Positions 19,912 to 27,186 of a stretch of 64,000 nucleotides of DNA are shown here, piece by piece. Within the stretch, counting starts at the first letter, position 1, and every line of letters begins with the position of its first letter. The translations under genes were made by a program, and so were the position numbers. The notes under the pieces were generated by a model. That model did not search any database. It was not told where the DNA came from and saw only the letters and a program-made list of their open reading frames with translations. This DNA is from Dyadobacter sp. Leaf189 (GTDB lineage: Bacteria > Bacteroidota > Bacteroidia > Cytophagales > Spirosomataceae): the NCBI RefSeq assembly GCF_001424405.1, contig NZ_LMPS01000001.1:1423999-1487998 (forward strand), written 5' to 3'.

Positions 19912-21312
19912 ATGAAGAGCAAAATTACGTTAATCAACATTGCATTAGTTACAGTAGCGGCTATCGCCTCAGTGCTAAGCGCCTACGATATTGTTCCCCT
20001 TTCTGATACAGTGCTTATTTCCCTCCGCTGGCTCGCGCTGGCAAGTCTGATCGTTTACGCGATCATCAAAAAGAACCTGACGACCTCTATCCTGATCTCC
20101 ATGCTGGTTGGGACGGAAATCGGCTATGATTTTCCAAAAATGGGAACAGAGCTGCATTTCTTGCGGCAGATATTCCTGCAGATGATCAAAACGGTTATCG
20201 CGCCGCTACTTTTCGCGACCCTGGTGACGGGTATCGCCGGTCACTCTGATTTGAAACAGGTAGGCCGAATGGGCTGGAAGTCGCTTTTGTACTTTGAGGT
20301 AGTTACCACATTTGCATTGCTGATCGGGTTGTTTTTTGCGAACTGGTTTAAGCCGGGCGAAGGAATTATTCCACCCGAAAGTCTCAATGCGACTTTGCCT
20401 AAGGTAAGCGAGCAAACCTGGCAGGATATCGTGCTGCATTCGTTTCCTGAAAACATTGCGAAGTCCATTTACCACGGGGAGGTTTTACAAATTGTGGTTT
20501 TCAGCGTCCTGTTTGGTATAGCGCTCGCATTGATGCCGTCAGTGAAGAAAGAGAAGTTTGTGCACGGGGTTGAGTTGCTGGCTGAGGTCATGTTTAAGTT
20601 TACCAAAATCATCATGTACTTCGCACCGATTGGTGTAGGCGCCGCCATTGCTGAAACGGTGGGGCACATGGGTATTGATGTTTTGAAAAACCTTGCATTG
20701 CTGCTCGCGACGCTGTATTGCGCATTGATCGTCTTCATCCTGATCGTATTTGTCCCTGTTGCTTTAATCGCGAGGATTCCGGTGATCAAGTTTGCCAAAA
20801 ATATTTTCGAGCCTGTTTCCATTGCATTTGCTACTACCAGCTCCGAATCCGCATTGCCCAAAGCAATGGAGAAAATGGAGAAGTTTGGAGTGCCCCGGCA
20901 GATTGTGTCGTTTGTAATGCCAACAGGTTACAGCTTCAATCTTGACGGGTCCACCCTCTACCTCGCACTTGCGACGGTGTTCGTGGCGCAGGCTACCGGT
21001 ACCGAAATGTCGCTGGGACAGCAGCTCACGATGGTATTGCTGCTGATGCTCACCAGTAAGGGGGTTGCGGGTATTCCGCGCGCCACGCTTGTGATTCTGC
21101 TCGGCGCGATTGCCAATTTCGGGATGCCCGAATGGCCGGTACTGCTGATTATGGGTATCGACGAGTTAATGGATATGGGCCGCACATCGGTGAATGTGAT
21201 TGGTAACTGTCTGGCTACGGCGGTAGTAGCACGCTGGGAAGGAGAGCTGGACGATGAAAAAATGCACAACTCCGACCTCATTCCTGACGACGCTGCAATC
21301 CCTGGCGTTTAA
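19912..21312 (+). CDS. Dicarboxylate/amino acid:cation symporter (DAACS family)
   Basis: 466 residues, polytopic. The DAACS core is clear: FLQMIKTVIAPLLFATLVTGIAG (TM region 3), the serine-rich hairpin loop ATTSSESALPKAMEKM, and the substrate/cation segment GYSFNLDGSTLYLALATVF, followed by the second hairpin SKGVAGIPRATLVIL. The NLDG form with following Thr/Ser is seen in both C4-dicarboxylate (DctA-like) and glutamate/aspartate (GltP-like) carriers, so the substrate is unresolved. Extra N-terminal hydrophobic helices (residues 7-55) precede the usual first helix. Inner membrane, driven by H+ or Na+. Followed 28 bp later by the YffB-like gene. Confidence 0.92.
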   Translation: MKSKITLINIALVTVAAIASVLSAYDIVPLSDTVLISLRWLALASLIVYAIIKKNLTTSILISMLVGTEIGYDFPKMGTELHFLRQIFLQMIKTVIAPLLFATLVTGIAGHSDLKQVGRMGWKSLLYFEVVTTFALLIGLFFANWFKPGEGIIPPESLNATLPKVSEQTWQDIVLHSFPENIAKSIYHGEVLQIVVFSVLFGIALALMPSVKKEKFVHGVELLAEVMFKFTKIIMYFAPIGVGAAIAETVGHMGIDVLKNLALLLATLYCALIVFILIVFVPVALIARIPVIKFAKNIFEPVSIAFATTSSESALPKAMEKMEKFGVPRQIVSFVMPTGYSFNLDGSTLYLALATVFVAQATGTEMSLGQQLTMVLLLMLTSKGVAGIPRATLVILLGAIANFGMPEWPVLLIMGIDELMDMGRTSVNVIGNCLATAVVARWEGELDDEKMHNSDLIPDDAAIPGV

Positions 21313-21340
21313 TCTAATATTCAGTTTTAATTAAAATTTC

Positions 21341-21697
21341 ATGCTGACCGTTTACGGAATCCCCAACTGCGATACCATCAAGAAAACCCGCACCTGGCTG
21401 GATAAGAACAATGTAGCTTATACTTTTCACGATTACCGGAAAGACGGGATTTCGGAAGAGAAAATCAGCCAGTGGTTTAAGGAACTACCCTGGGACAAGG
21501 TTTTAAATAAAAGCGCTACCACCTGGAAAGAGTTACCGGCTGAACAAAAAGCGGATGTAACAGGTGGGGAAGCTGCGGCTAAGATCCTGGCGGCCAATAG
21601 TTCCGCGATCAAGCGACCTTTAATTGAAGACAGCACCGGCAAGGCGATACTTGTTGGTTTTTCAGAAAAGGAATTCACCGAACGGTTCCTGAACTAG
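21341..21697 (+). CDS. ArsC/Spx-family thioredoxin-fold protein, YffB-like
   Basis: 118 residues. It begins MLTVYGIPNCDTIKKTRTWL, with a single N-terminal cysteine (C10) in the NCDTIKK context of E. coli YffB rather than the CxxC of Spx, then HDYRKDGI, a TTWKEL loop, and IKRPLIEDSTGKAILVGFSE, all collinear with YffB. Arsenate reduction is unlikely: there is no arsenic gene nearby, and YffB-type proteins are thought to be glutathione/thiol-dependent reductases of unknown substrate. It follows the symporter by 28 bp and its stop overlaps the stop of the convergent methyltransferase gene by 4 bp. Confidence 0.85.
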   Translation: MLTVYGIPNCDTIKKTRTWLDKNNVAYTFHDYRKDGISEEKISQWFKELPWDKVLNKSATTWKELPAEQKADVTGGEAAAKILAANSSAIKRPLIEDSTGKAILVGFSEKEFTERFLN

Positions 21698-22914
21698 GCT
21701 TTTCGGGTTACAATTACCGTTTTAGTATTATTGGAGAGGGTAGTGGCAAACAGATAAAAGTCACCGCCCTCTTTCAGTTTCCACTTTTTCCGTAAATCTT
21801 CTGTTTTCGCCGGAAAGTTGCGGGTGGTGAGGTTTGCCTTGCTGCCGCCGATGAACTTTGAAATCTCCTTTATATCCGGTTTGCATTGCGCAACAATCGA
21901 AAATGCGCGTCCCGGGAAGTCCGTTACCAAAGTTTCGGAAGTGTACAGCTGACTATTTACCGCCAGCTTCTTTAACCCAAATTTTTCACAAACCGTTTTA
22001 AATGCGCCGGCTTTCAAAACTGCTGCATGCGGCTCGTATAAAAAGGCGAGCGGCTGGTCAAAGGCAGCTTCTGCGTCCCTTTCTTTTTCCCTGTCAAAAT
22101 CCAGCGCATGCAATGCATTTCCTTGTTCGTCCACAATGCGCGCTTTGATAGTAAATGAAGGCTCCCGGTGATTTCTGTCAAGAATAAAGAGCAGTTCTTT
22201 GCATTCACTTTCATAGCCCACCACGTGCACTTCTTTCAGGTTTGTCAAAGCCTTGGCAGCAAGGTCGATGTCCAGCAGGGGAGAGGTTTTGATCAGGATG
22301 TGAGGTGCGAGGCTCAGCAGCAGTTCCTGGTTTGCGGGCAGATCAGGGGCACAATCGGCGAGCTGCACTACTTTCTCCTTATGCTCATTTCTCCGCGCCG
22401 GATCAGCATATATCCAGTCGGAATAAATGGGAGTAGCTGCTAGTGATTGCAGGGAATCTGCGTGGTGTACAATGATGTTTTTTGCATTCAAGTGAAGGAA
22501 ATTAACACGCGCTGCGGCGGCAACTTGTTCCTGCATTTCGAAATAATGTACCTCGCTGAATTTTTCGCTCATGTAAAAACAATCGACGCCCATTCCGCCA
22601 GTAATGTCGGTGAGCCGCTCGCCGGAGACGAAAGTGGCCTTGTACCTGGCAGTTGCCTGAGAGGAAGATTGTTCGACCGACAGCGCCGGCGGAAAGAGGA
22701 GTGCAGGGTGGCGCGACCATTCGGGGAGCTTGCGCGCGGCCTTTTGTCTGGCCAGGATCTGCCCTGCCATTTTCTTGATATCCAATCCATTCACCGGTCC
22801 CGGTTTCAGGATCAGCTCGTTGATATCCCGGTGCCGGTTTTGTTGTATAAAATCAATCTCAGCCTGGCTCAAACCGGCTTCCTGATCGTCGGATCGGGTA
22901 ATTGCCTCATTCAT
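21694..22914 (-). CDS. Class I SAM-dependent methyltransferase with THUMP-like C-terminal domain
   Basis: 406 residues from the ATG at 22914, chosen because the family starts close to a helix like LSQAEIDFIQQNRHRD; a frame open to 22986 adds 24 basic residues. A Rossmann methyltransferase core shows the SAM loop DITGGMGVDCFYMSE, then HADSLQSL and a DPARR catalytic-loop motif (WIYADPARRNEHK). The C-terminal 80 residues (SQLYTSETLVTDFPGRAF onward) fit the THUMP-like domain found in this Bacteroidota family. It is probably an RNA methyltransferase, inferred from the THUMP-like domain; the target is unknown. The stop overlaps that of the YffB-like gene by 4 bp, tail to tail. Confidence 0.8.
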   Translation of the reverse strand: MNEAITRSDDQEAGLSQAEIDFIQQNRHRDINELILKPGPVNGLDIKKMAGQILARQKAARKLPEWSRHPALLFPPALSVEQSSSQATARYKATFVSGERLTDITGGMGVDCFYMSEKFSEVHYFEMQEQVAAAARVNFLHLNAKNIIVHHADSLQSLAATPIYSDWIYADPARRNEHKEKVVQLADCAPDLPANQELLLSLAPHILIKTSPLLDIDLAAKALTNLKEVHVVGYESECKELLFILDRNHREPSFTIKARIVDEQGNALHALDFDREKERDAEAAFDQPLAFLYEPHAAVLKAGAFKTVCEKFGLKKLAVNSQLYTSETLVTDFPGRAFSIVAQCKPDIKEISKFIGGSKANLTTRNFPAKTEDLRKKWKLKEGGDFYLFATTLSNNTKTVIVTRKA

Positions 22915-23051
22915 AACACTCTTGTACAAGCAGGTTTCCAGCCGTGAAAGTACACTTTTTTGGCTTTGCCTTTTCACATTGTACAATGGCGAATAAAATG
23001 ATAACTTGTCGCCTCAATATCCTAATTTCCCTAAGTTAACCTTTAAAAATC

Positions 23052-24941
23052 ATGAGAATTAAGACCTTTGAAGAGTATCAGGTTGCCTACAAACATAGCG
23101 TAGACGATCCCGAAGGTTTCTGGGCAGAGATAGCCCAACAATTTCAATGGCGTAAACCCTGGAAAAAAGTACTGAGCTGGGACTTCAAAGAGGCGAATGT
23201 GAAGTGGTTTGAAGGGGGAGCAATGAACATTACCGAGAATGCGCTTGACAGGCATTTGGAAACAAAGGGAGACCAGCCCGCTCTGATCTGGGAGCCTAAC
23301 GATCCCGAAGATCGCGCCGTTTCGATCACCTACCGCGTGCTTTACGACCGCGTTTGCCGCTTTGCCAATGTGTTGAAAAAACACGGTGTCAGGAAAGGTG
23401 ACAGGGTTTGTATTTACCTGCCGATGGTTCCCGAGCTCACTGTGGCGGTACTTTCCTGCGCGAGAATCGGCGCGGTGCATTCAGTTGTTTTTGGCGGATT
23501 TTCAGCAAAATCCATTGCAGACAGGATCAATGATGCGCAATGCACCATGGTGATCACATCCGATGGCGCATTCCGCGGCTCGAAGGTGATACCGATGAAA
23601 GATACTGTGGACGAGGCGCTTGTACAATGCAGCTCGGTAAAGAATGTAATTGTGATGACGCGTACCCGCACACCCGTTTCCATGCTGAAAGGCAGGGATA
23701 TGTGGTGGGAAGAAGAAGTAAAGCACGTGGATTCAATCTGTCCGGCTGAACCAATGGATGCAGAGGATATGCTATTTATCCTTTATACTTCCGGCTCAAC
23801 AGGTAAGCCCAAAGGGGTTGTGCATACTTGCGGAGGTTACATGATTTATACGACCTATACTTTTGCAAACGTATTCCAGTACGAACCCGGCGAAGTTCAC
23901 TTCTGTACGGCAGATATCGGCTGGATTACCGGGCACAGCTACATTGTATATGGTCCGCTTTGCTATGGAGCCACTTCGGTTATTTTCGAAGGTGTGCCTA
24001 CTTACCCCGATGCAAGCAGGCTGTGGAAAATCGTTGAAAAGCACAAAGTAAACATCCTGTATACTGCTCCTACCGCTATCCGCTCACTGATGAGCTTTGG
24101 TCTGGACTATGTAAAGGGGCATGATTTCTCTTCTCTGACAAAATTAGGCTCCGTAGGAGAGCCGATTAATGAAGAGGCGTGGCATTGGTTTAAAACCAAT
24201 ATCGGCGCAGATCATTGTCCGCTGGTGGATACCTGGTGGCAAACAGAAACAGGCGGTATCATGATTTCGCCGCTGGCTGGGATTACGCCGGAAAAACCAA
24301 CTTATGCGACTTTGCCACTTCCCGGAATCCAGCCGGTGCTGGTGGACGAGAATGGTCAGGAGATCGAGGGCAACGATGTAAGTGGTAACCTTTGTGTCAA
24401 ATTCCCATGGCCGGGCATTATCCGCACGACCTACGGCGACCACGAGCGTGCGAAGCAAACGTATTTTTCCACTTACCCTGGTATGTATTTCACCGGAGAT
24501 GGTTGCTTGCGCGACGAAGACGGATACTACCGCATTACAGGCCGGGTTGATGATGTATTGAATGTGTCAGGTCACCGGATCGGCACTGCGGAAGTGGAGA
24601 ACGCGATCAATATGCATTTGGGCGTGGTTGAATCGGCAGTAGTCGGTTATGCCCATGATATTAAAGGGCAGGGGATTTATGCTTATGTAATTGCCGAGAA
24701 CGAAGTGGACGATCCGGATATGTTCAGAAAGGACATAGCAGCCACAGTATCACGCATCATTGGCCCGATTGCGAAACCGGACAAAGTTCAGTTTGTAACA
24801 GGTCTCCCCAAAACCCGCTCGGGTAAAATCATGCGCCGCATTCTAAGAAAGATTTCGGAAGGTGACGTAAATAACCTTGGGGATACCTCCACGCTGCTTG
24901 ATCCAGGCGTAGTAGAAGATATCAAAAAAGGTGCATTGTAG
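23052..24941 (+). CDS. acs: Acetyl-CoA synthetase (AMP-forming)
   Basis: 629 residues. Converts acetate, ATP and CoA to acetyl-CoA through acetyl-AMP. Adenylate-forming motifs in order: ATP-binding P-loop YTSGSTGKPKGVVHT (about residue 245); the acetate-pocket tryptophan region DTWWQTETGG; hinge GRVDDVLNVSGHRIGTAE; and catalytic K592 in TRSGKIMRR, the residue reversibly acetylated in the family. Length and N-terminal extension fit AcsA rather than a medium-chain ligase. Cytoplasmic. It is monocistronic: 137 bp of spacer upstream and a terminator 34 bp downstream. Confidence 0.96.
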   Translation: MRIKTFEEYQVAYKHSVDDPEGFWAEIAQQFQWRKPWKKVLSWDFKEANVKWFEGGAMNITENALDRHLETKGDQPALIWEPNDPEDRAVSITYRVLYDRVCRFANVLKKHGVRKGDRVCIYLPMVPELTVAVLSCARIGAVHSVVFGGFSAKSIADRINDAQCTMVITSDGAFRGSKVIPMKDTVDEALVQCSSVKNVIVMTRTRTPVSMLKGRDMWWEEEVKHVDSICPAEPMDAEDMLFILYTSGSTGKPKGVVHTCGGYMIYTTYTFANVFQYEPGEVHFCTADIGWITGHSYIVYGPLCYGATSVIFEGVPTYPDASRLWKIVEKHKVNILYTAPTAIRSLMSFGLDYVKGHDFSSLTKLGSVGEPINEEAWHWFKTNIGADHCPLVDTWWQTETGGIMISPLAGITPEKPTYATLPLPGIQPVLVDENGQEIEGNDVSGNLCVKFPWPGIIRTTYGDHERAKQTYFSTYPGMYFTGDGCLRDEDGYYRITGRVDDVLNVSGHRIGTAEVENAINMHLGVVESAVVGYAHDIKGQGIYAYVIAENEVDDPDMFRKDIAATVSRIIGPIAKPDKVQFVTGLPKTRSGKIMRRILRKISEGDVNNLGDTSTLLDPGVVEDIKKGAL

Positions 24942-24974
24942 TTGTTGCATTAATTTCAATAAGTGATAAACAGG

Positions 24975-24996
24975 AGCCCCGATTTCGGGGCTTTTG
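24975..24996 (+). terminator. Rho-independent terminator of acs
   Basis: Seven-bp stem AGCCCCG/CGGGGCT closed by a 4-base loop and followed by TTTT. Its arms share the AGCCCC/GGGGCT core with the first hairpin of the repeat block 200 bp downstream. Confidence 0.8.
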
Positions 24997-25024
24997 TCGT
25001 TTGTAGCGGTTTGGCGCAGCGATA

Positions 25025-25160
25025 CCAGATAATTGCAGATTAGCGGCTTGGGTGCAGCATTATCGAGGTAATTGCAGGGTGGTGTTTTGGGTGCAGCATT
25101 ATCCAGTAATTGAAGAGTAGCGGTTTGGGTGTAGCATTATCCAGGTAATTGAAGAGTATT
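25025..25160. repeat. 39-bp tandem direct repeat, about 3.5 copies
   Basis: Three full units of 40, 39 and 38 bp (25025-25064, 25065-25103, 25104-25141) plus a half unit to 25160. Each unit has the form CAGGTAATTGAAGAG, then TAGCGGTTTGGGT, then GCAGCATTATC, with a few substitutions between copies. It lies between the acs terminator and the hairpin block and has no convincing reading frame. Confidence 0.8.
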
Positions 25161-25184
25161 AAAGTGGAAAAGCCACCAGTCCGC

Positions 25185-25451
25185 AGCCCCAGCGGGGCTC
25201 CCTGTTTATAGAAAAGCAATGCCATTTATATCAAGGGCTCCTGCGGAGCCTCCTGTTTTTCTCGCATTGGAATTGAGTAGGAGGCTCCGCGGGAGCCCCA
25301 TTCTTTGGCGATGTTACATTTCTATAAACAGGAGGCTCCTCTGGAGCCCTGCGCTTTGACAATGTTATACTTCTATAAATAGGGGGCTCCTCTGGAGCCG
25401 AATTCAACTGGGAACTGTCCCTTTGCTATAAAAGGGGAGCCCCTCGGAGCC
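25185..25451. repeat. Periodic hairpin repeat block, six palindromes about 51 bp apart
   Basis: Palindromes of the form GGCTCC-NNN-GGAGCC sit at 25236-25250, 25283-25297, 25334-25348 and 25385-25399, with a variant AGCCCC-AGC-GGGGCT at 25185-25199 and a degenerate one at about 25436-25451. Centres are near 25192, 25243, 25290, 25341, 25392 and 25444, so the period is 47-52 bp. The spacers are related as well: CTATAAA followed by AGG precedes the palindrome in the right-hand units, and CCTGTTTATAG (the reverse complement) follows the first palindrome, so the left units are inverted. No cas genes and no unique spacers. It may be a REP/BIME-like or MITE-derived cluster. No coding potential seen. 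Confidence 0.85.
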
Positions 25452-25494
25452 ACATTACCCATTGAACGCTTTACAATCGGCGAATTTCAAAATC

Positions 25495-25517
25495 AAAAAA
25501 GGCCCTTGACGGGCCTT
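25495..25517 (-). terminator. Rho-independent terminator of the bstA-like / FeoB-associated unit
   Basis: On the minus strand, stem AAGGCCC/GGGCCTT with loop GTCAA is followed by four more T. It lies 28 bases past the stop of the small FeoB-associated gene. Confidence 0.75.
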
Positions 25518-25544
25518 CTGTGTAACTTTAAGATATCTCAAATT

Positions 25545-25703
25545 TCACTTTAACTTAAATGCAGTCGCTTTATCTTCTGCACAGCCGCAGCCTTTGGCGC
25601 AGCCTCCTGCATTTCGTTTGTCAAACGATTTCCAGATCCGCCAACCGATATAGCCGGCTGCGGCGAGGAACAATAAGAGTATGATAACTTCTTGCGTTTG
25701 CAT
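25545..25703 (-). CDS. FeoB-associated Cys-rich membrane peptide
   Basis: 52 residues from the ATG at 25703; a frame open to 25730 adds nine residues and would overlap the upstream gene. One N-terminal transmembrane helix (EVIILLLFLAAAGYIGWRIW), then a basic stretch and a cysteine cluster GGCAKGCGCA. This layout is the FeoB-associated Cys-rich membrane protein family. The family is linked to ferrous iron uptake, but no feoA or feoB lies within the window. It follows the YfiT-like gene by 17 bp, so the two are likely co-transcribed, and a terminator follows. Confidence 0.75.
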   Translation of the reverse strand: MQTQEVIILLLFLAAAGYIGWRIWKSFDKRNAGGCAKGCGCAEDKATAFKLK

Positions 25704-25720
25704 ATACCTCAAACACTTAC

Positions 25721-26251
25721 CTATTTCCAATTGTTCCTTAAAGCCAGCTGAAATGCATGCTGATAATGGTGCTCACTGTGCCAGGCGTAATTTGCAATCA
25801 CTTCGTCCAGACGGAAGGTCCGGTTGGTTGCAGGATGTACATAAGTGCGTGCAAGATCTTTTTCGTCCATTGAATTGAGCAGTAAAACCCAGCGCAAATG
25901 CACGTAGCGAAGTAGCTGAATGGATAAATCTATCTGCGCCATTTTGGCGTCAGGTAACTCAGCCCAGAGTTGTTCTTCGTAAGGCTTTATCACGGGATTA
26001 TCCTCGGTCATTGCCAGTCTGCAACGTGTATATGCATTGATGTGGCTGTCTGCAACGTGATGTACGAGCTGCCGCACTGTCCAGCCGCCAGGCCGGTAAG
26101 GTGTATTAAGCCTGTCATCTTCCCAGCTGCCCAGCAGGTTGATGAACTTCGAAGGCAATGCGCTGATAATTTGGATATTTGATTTTACCTCAGCCAGAGA
26201 GTAGCTCTCCTGAGCTTGAAACAGACCGATTGGGTAACGGAGGTTGTCCAT
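25721..26251 (-). CDS. DinB-superfamily thiol transferase-like protein, YfiT/BstA type
   Basis: 176 residues. The N-terminal LRYPIGLFQ and the four-helix DinB/YfiT fold are clear: metal-ligand histidines in RQLVHHVADSHINAY and in YAWHSEHHYQHA near the C-terminus. In Bacillus subtilis YfiT/BstA is a bacillithiol S-transferase, and several Bacteroidota make bacillithiol. It was originally labelled a metal-dependent hydrolase. Assignment to bacillithiol transfer is inferred. It is upstream of the FeoB-associated peptide in the same orientation; its own upstream region holds a short tetranucleotide-rich stretch. Confidence 0.75.
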   Translation of the reverse strand: MDNLRYPIGLFQAQESYSLAEVKSNIQIISALPSKFINLLGSWEDDRLNTPYRPGGWTVRQLVHHVADSHINAYTRCRLAMTEDNPVIKPYEEQLWAELPDAKMAQIDLSIQLLRYVHLRWVLLLNSMDEKDLARTYVHPATNRTFRLDEVIANYAWHSEHHYQHAFQLALRNNWK

Positions 26252-26259
26252 TTTAATTT

Positions 26260-26308
26260 TGAATGATTTAATGACTGAATGAATGAGAGAATAAGTAAGT
26301 GAGTGAAG
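26260..26308. repeat. Imperfect TGAA/TGAG/TAAG tetranucleotide stretch
   Basis: Upstream of the YfiT-like start, the sequence is a run of related 4-mers (TGAATGA, ACTGAATGAATGAGAG, AATAAGTAAGTGAGTGAAG). It is too imperfect for a classic phase-variable tract. Confidence 0.5.
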
Positions 26309-26316
26309 CTTTGTAG

Positions 26317-26383
26317 CCCTGAGCGCACCGGGCCGCCGGGCGTCGAAGGGGAATGCTTTGTCACCCTGAGCGCAGTCGAAGGG
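26317..26383. repeat. Two copies of the CCCTGAGCGCA-GTCGAAGGG intergenic repeat
   Basis: Copy B at 26364-26383 is CCCTGAGCGCAGTCGAAGGG. Copy A at 26317-26350 has the same two halves separated by 14 extra G/C bases (26328-26341). From memory, close variants of this motif are scattered between genes in many environmental bacteria. It lies between the YfiT-like start and the stop of the inositol monophosphatase gene. Confidence 0.7.
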
Positions 26384-26391
26384 CCTCCCCT

Positions 26392-27186
26392 TTAAAAATT
26401 CTCCCGGATGACCTCTACCAGTTGCTGGTGGGCTGGGCCGGCTGTGGCTATGATGTCGCCTCCGAAGAGGTAATTGTCTGTGCCCTGAAAGTCTGTGACT
26501 TTGCCGCCTGCTTCTTTGATCATGAGTACGCCGGCTGCCATATCCCAGGAATTGAGGTTGTATTCGTAGAAACCGTCAAAGCGGCCTGCGGCTACGTAGG
26601 CTAGGTCAACAGCGGCTGCTCCCATTCTGCGGATCCCGTGTGTTCTTTGCATCAGCAGTTCCAGGATGTGCATATACCTTTTCTGCTTTTCAAATTTGTA
26701 GTATGGAAATCCGGTGGCAATAAGGCTATCCTGTAATGAAGGAACGGTCGAAACTTTGATCGGCTTATCATTGCACCACGCTCCGCCGCCCTGCCAGGCG
26801 TAAAACATTTCATTCAGATTTGGCTCGTGTATCACACCCAAAAGCAGCTCTTTGCCGCGAGCCAGACCTACACTTACACAGTAAACTGGGATTCCGTGGA
26901 TGAAATTGGTCGTGCCGTCGAGCGGATCGATGATCCAGTTCAGCGCAGTTGGATCGGGTTCAATGCCCGTTGTACCTTCTTCTGTAATGTAGCTGGCTTC
27001 GGGCAAAAGGTTGCTTAATCCTGCCACCAGCAGCTTTTCGGCCTCCTTGTCGACGTAGGAAACAAGGTTATTCAGGTCTTTATATTCAATTTTGTCTCTT
27101 GAAAACAGCGCGGCTTCCTGTTGAATAAAGGAAGAAGCCTGTCTTACAATCTCAATTGTTTTTCGTGTCAGTAATTCCAGATCCAT
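26392..27186 (-). CDS. Inositol-1-monophosphatase family protein
   Basis: 264 residues from the ATG at 27186 (MDLELLTRKTIEIVRQ), chosen because the family starts at this helix; the frame is open to 27246. Family motifs: the metal-site YITEEGT, DPLDGTTNF (residues about 85-93), the G-rich AWQGGGAWCN, and NSWDMAAGVLMIKEAGG near the C-terminus. Li+-sensitive Mg2+-dependent phosphatase fold (IMPase/SuhB/CysQ). The DPLDGTTNF form and length fit SuhB-like inositol phosphatases, but the physiological substrate is unknown. Its start lies 35 bp inside the end of the DUF4105 gene, so it is coupled to that gene. Confidence 0.9.
   Translation of the reverse strand: MDLELLTRKTIEIVRQASSFIQQEAALFSRDKIEYKDLNNLVSYVDKEAEKLLVAGLSNLLPEASYITEEGTTGIEPDPTALNWIIDPLDGTTNFIHGIPVYCVSVGLARGKELLLGVIHEPNLNEMFYAWQGGGAWCNDKPIKVSTVPSLQDSLIATGFPYYKFEKQKRYMHILELLMQRTHGIRRMGAAAVDLAYVAAGRFDGFYEYNLNSWDMAAGVLMIKEAGGKVTDFQGTDNYLFGGDIIATAGPAHQQLVEVIRENF

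Noticed and set aside
21341-21697. Arsenate reductase
   Set aside because: The sequence follows YffB with NCDTIKK, and there are no arsenic resistance genes nearby; arsenate reduction is not supported.
22447-22947. 166-codon open frame antisense to the THUMP-like methyltransferase
   Set aside because: Fully inside the methyltransferase gene with clear motifs on the other strand; no features of a real protein.
25040-25225. 61-residue open frame on the minus strand through the repeats
   Set aside because: It is a reading of the tandem repeats (repeated NYLD/MLHP blocks), with no start context or independent support.
25185-25451. CRISPR array
   Set aside because: The period is regular, but the repeated part is a 15-base palindrome with variable loops, the spacers resemble each other, copies occur in both orientations, and no cas genes are near.
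26270-26308. Phase-variable microsatellite
   Set aside because: The tetranucleotide run is too imperfect for slipped-strand variation to be likely.
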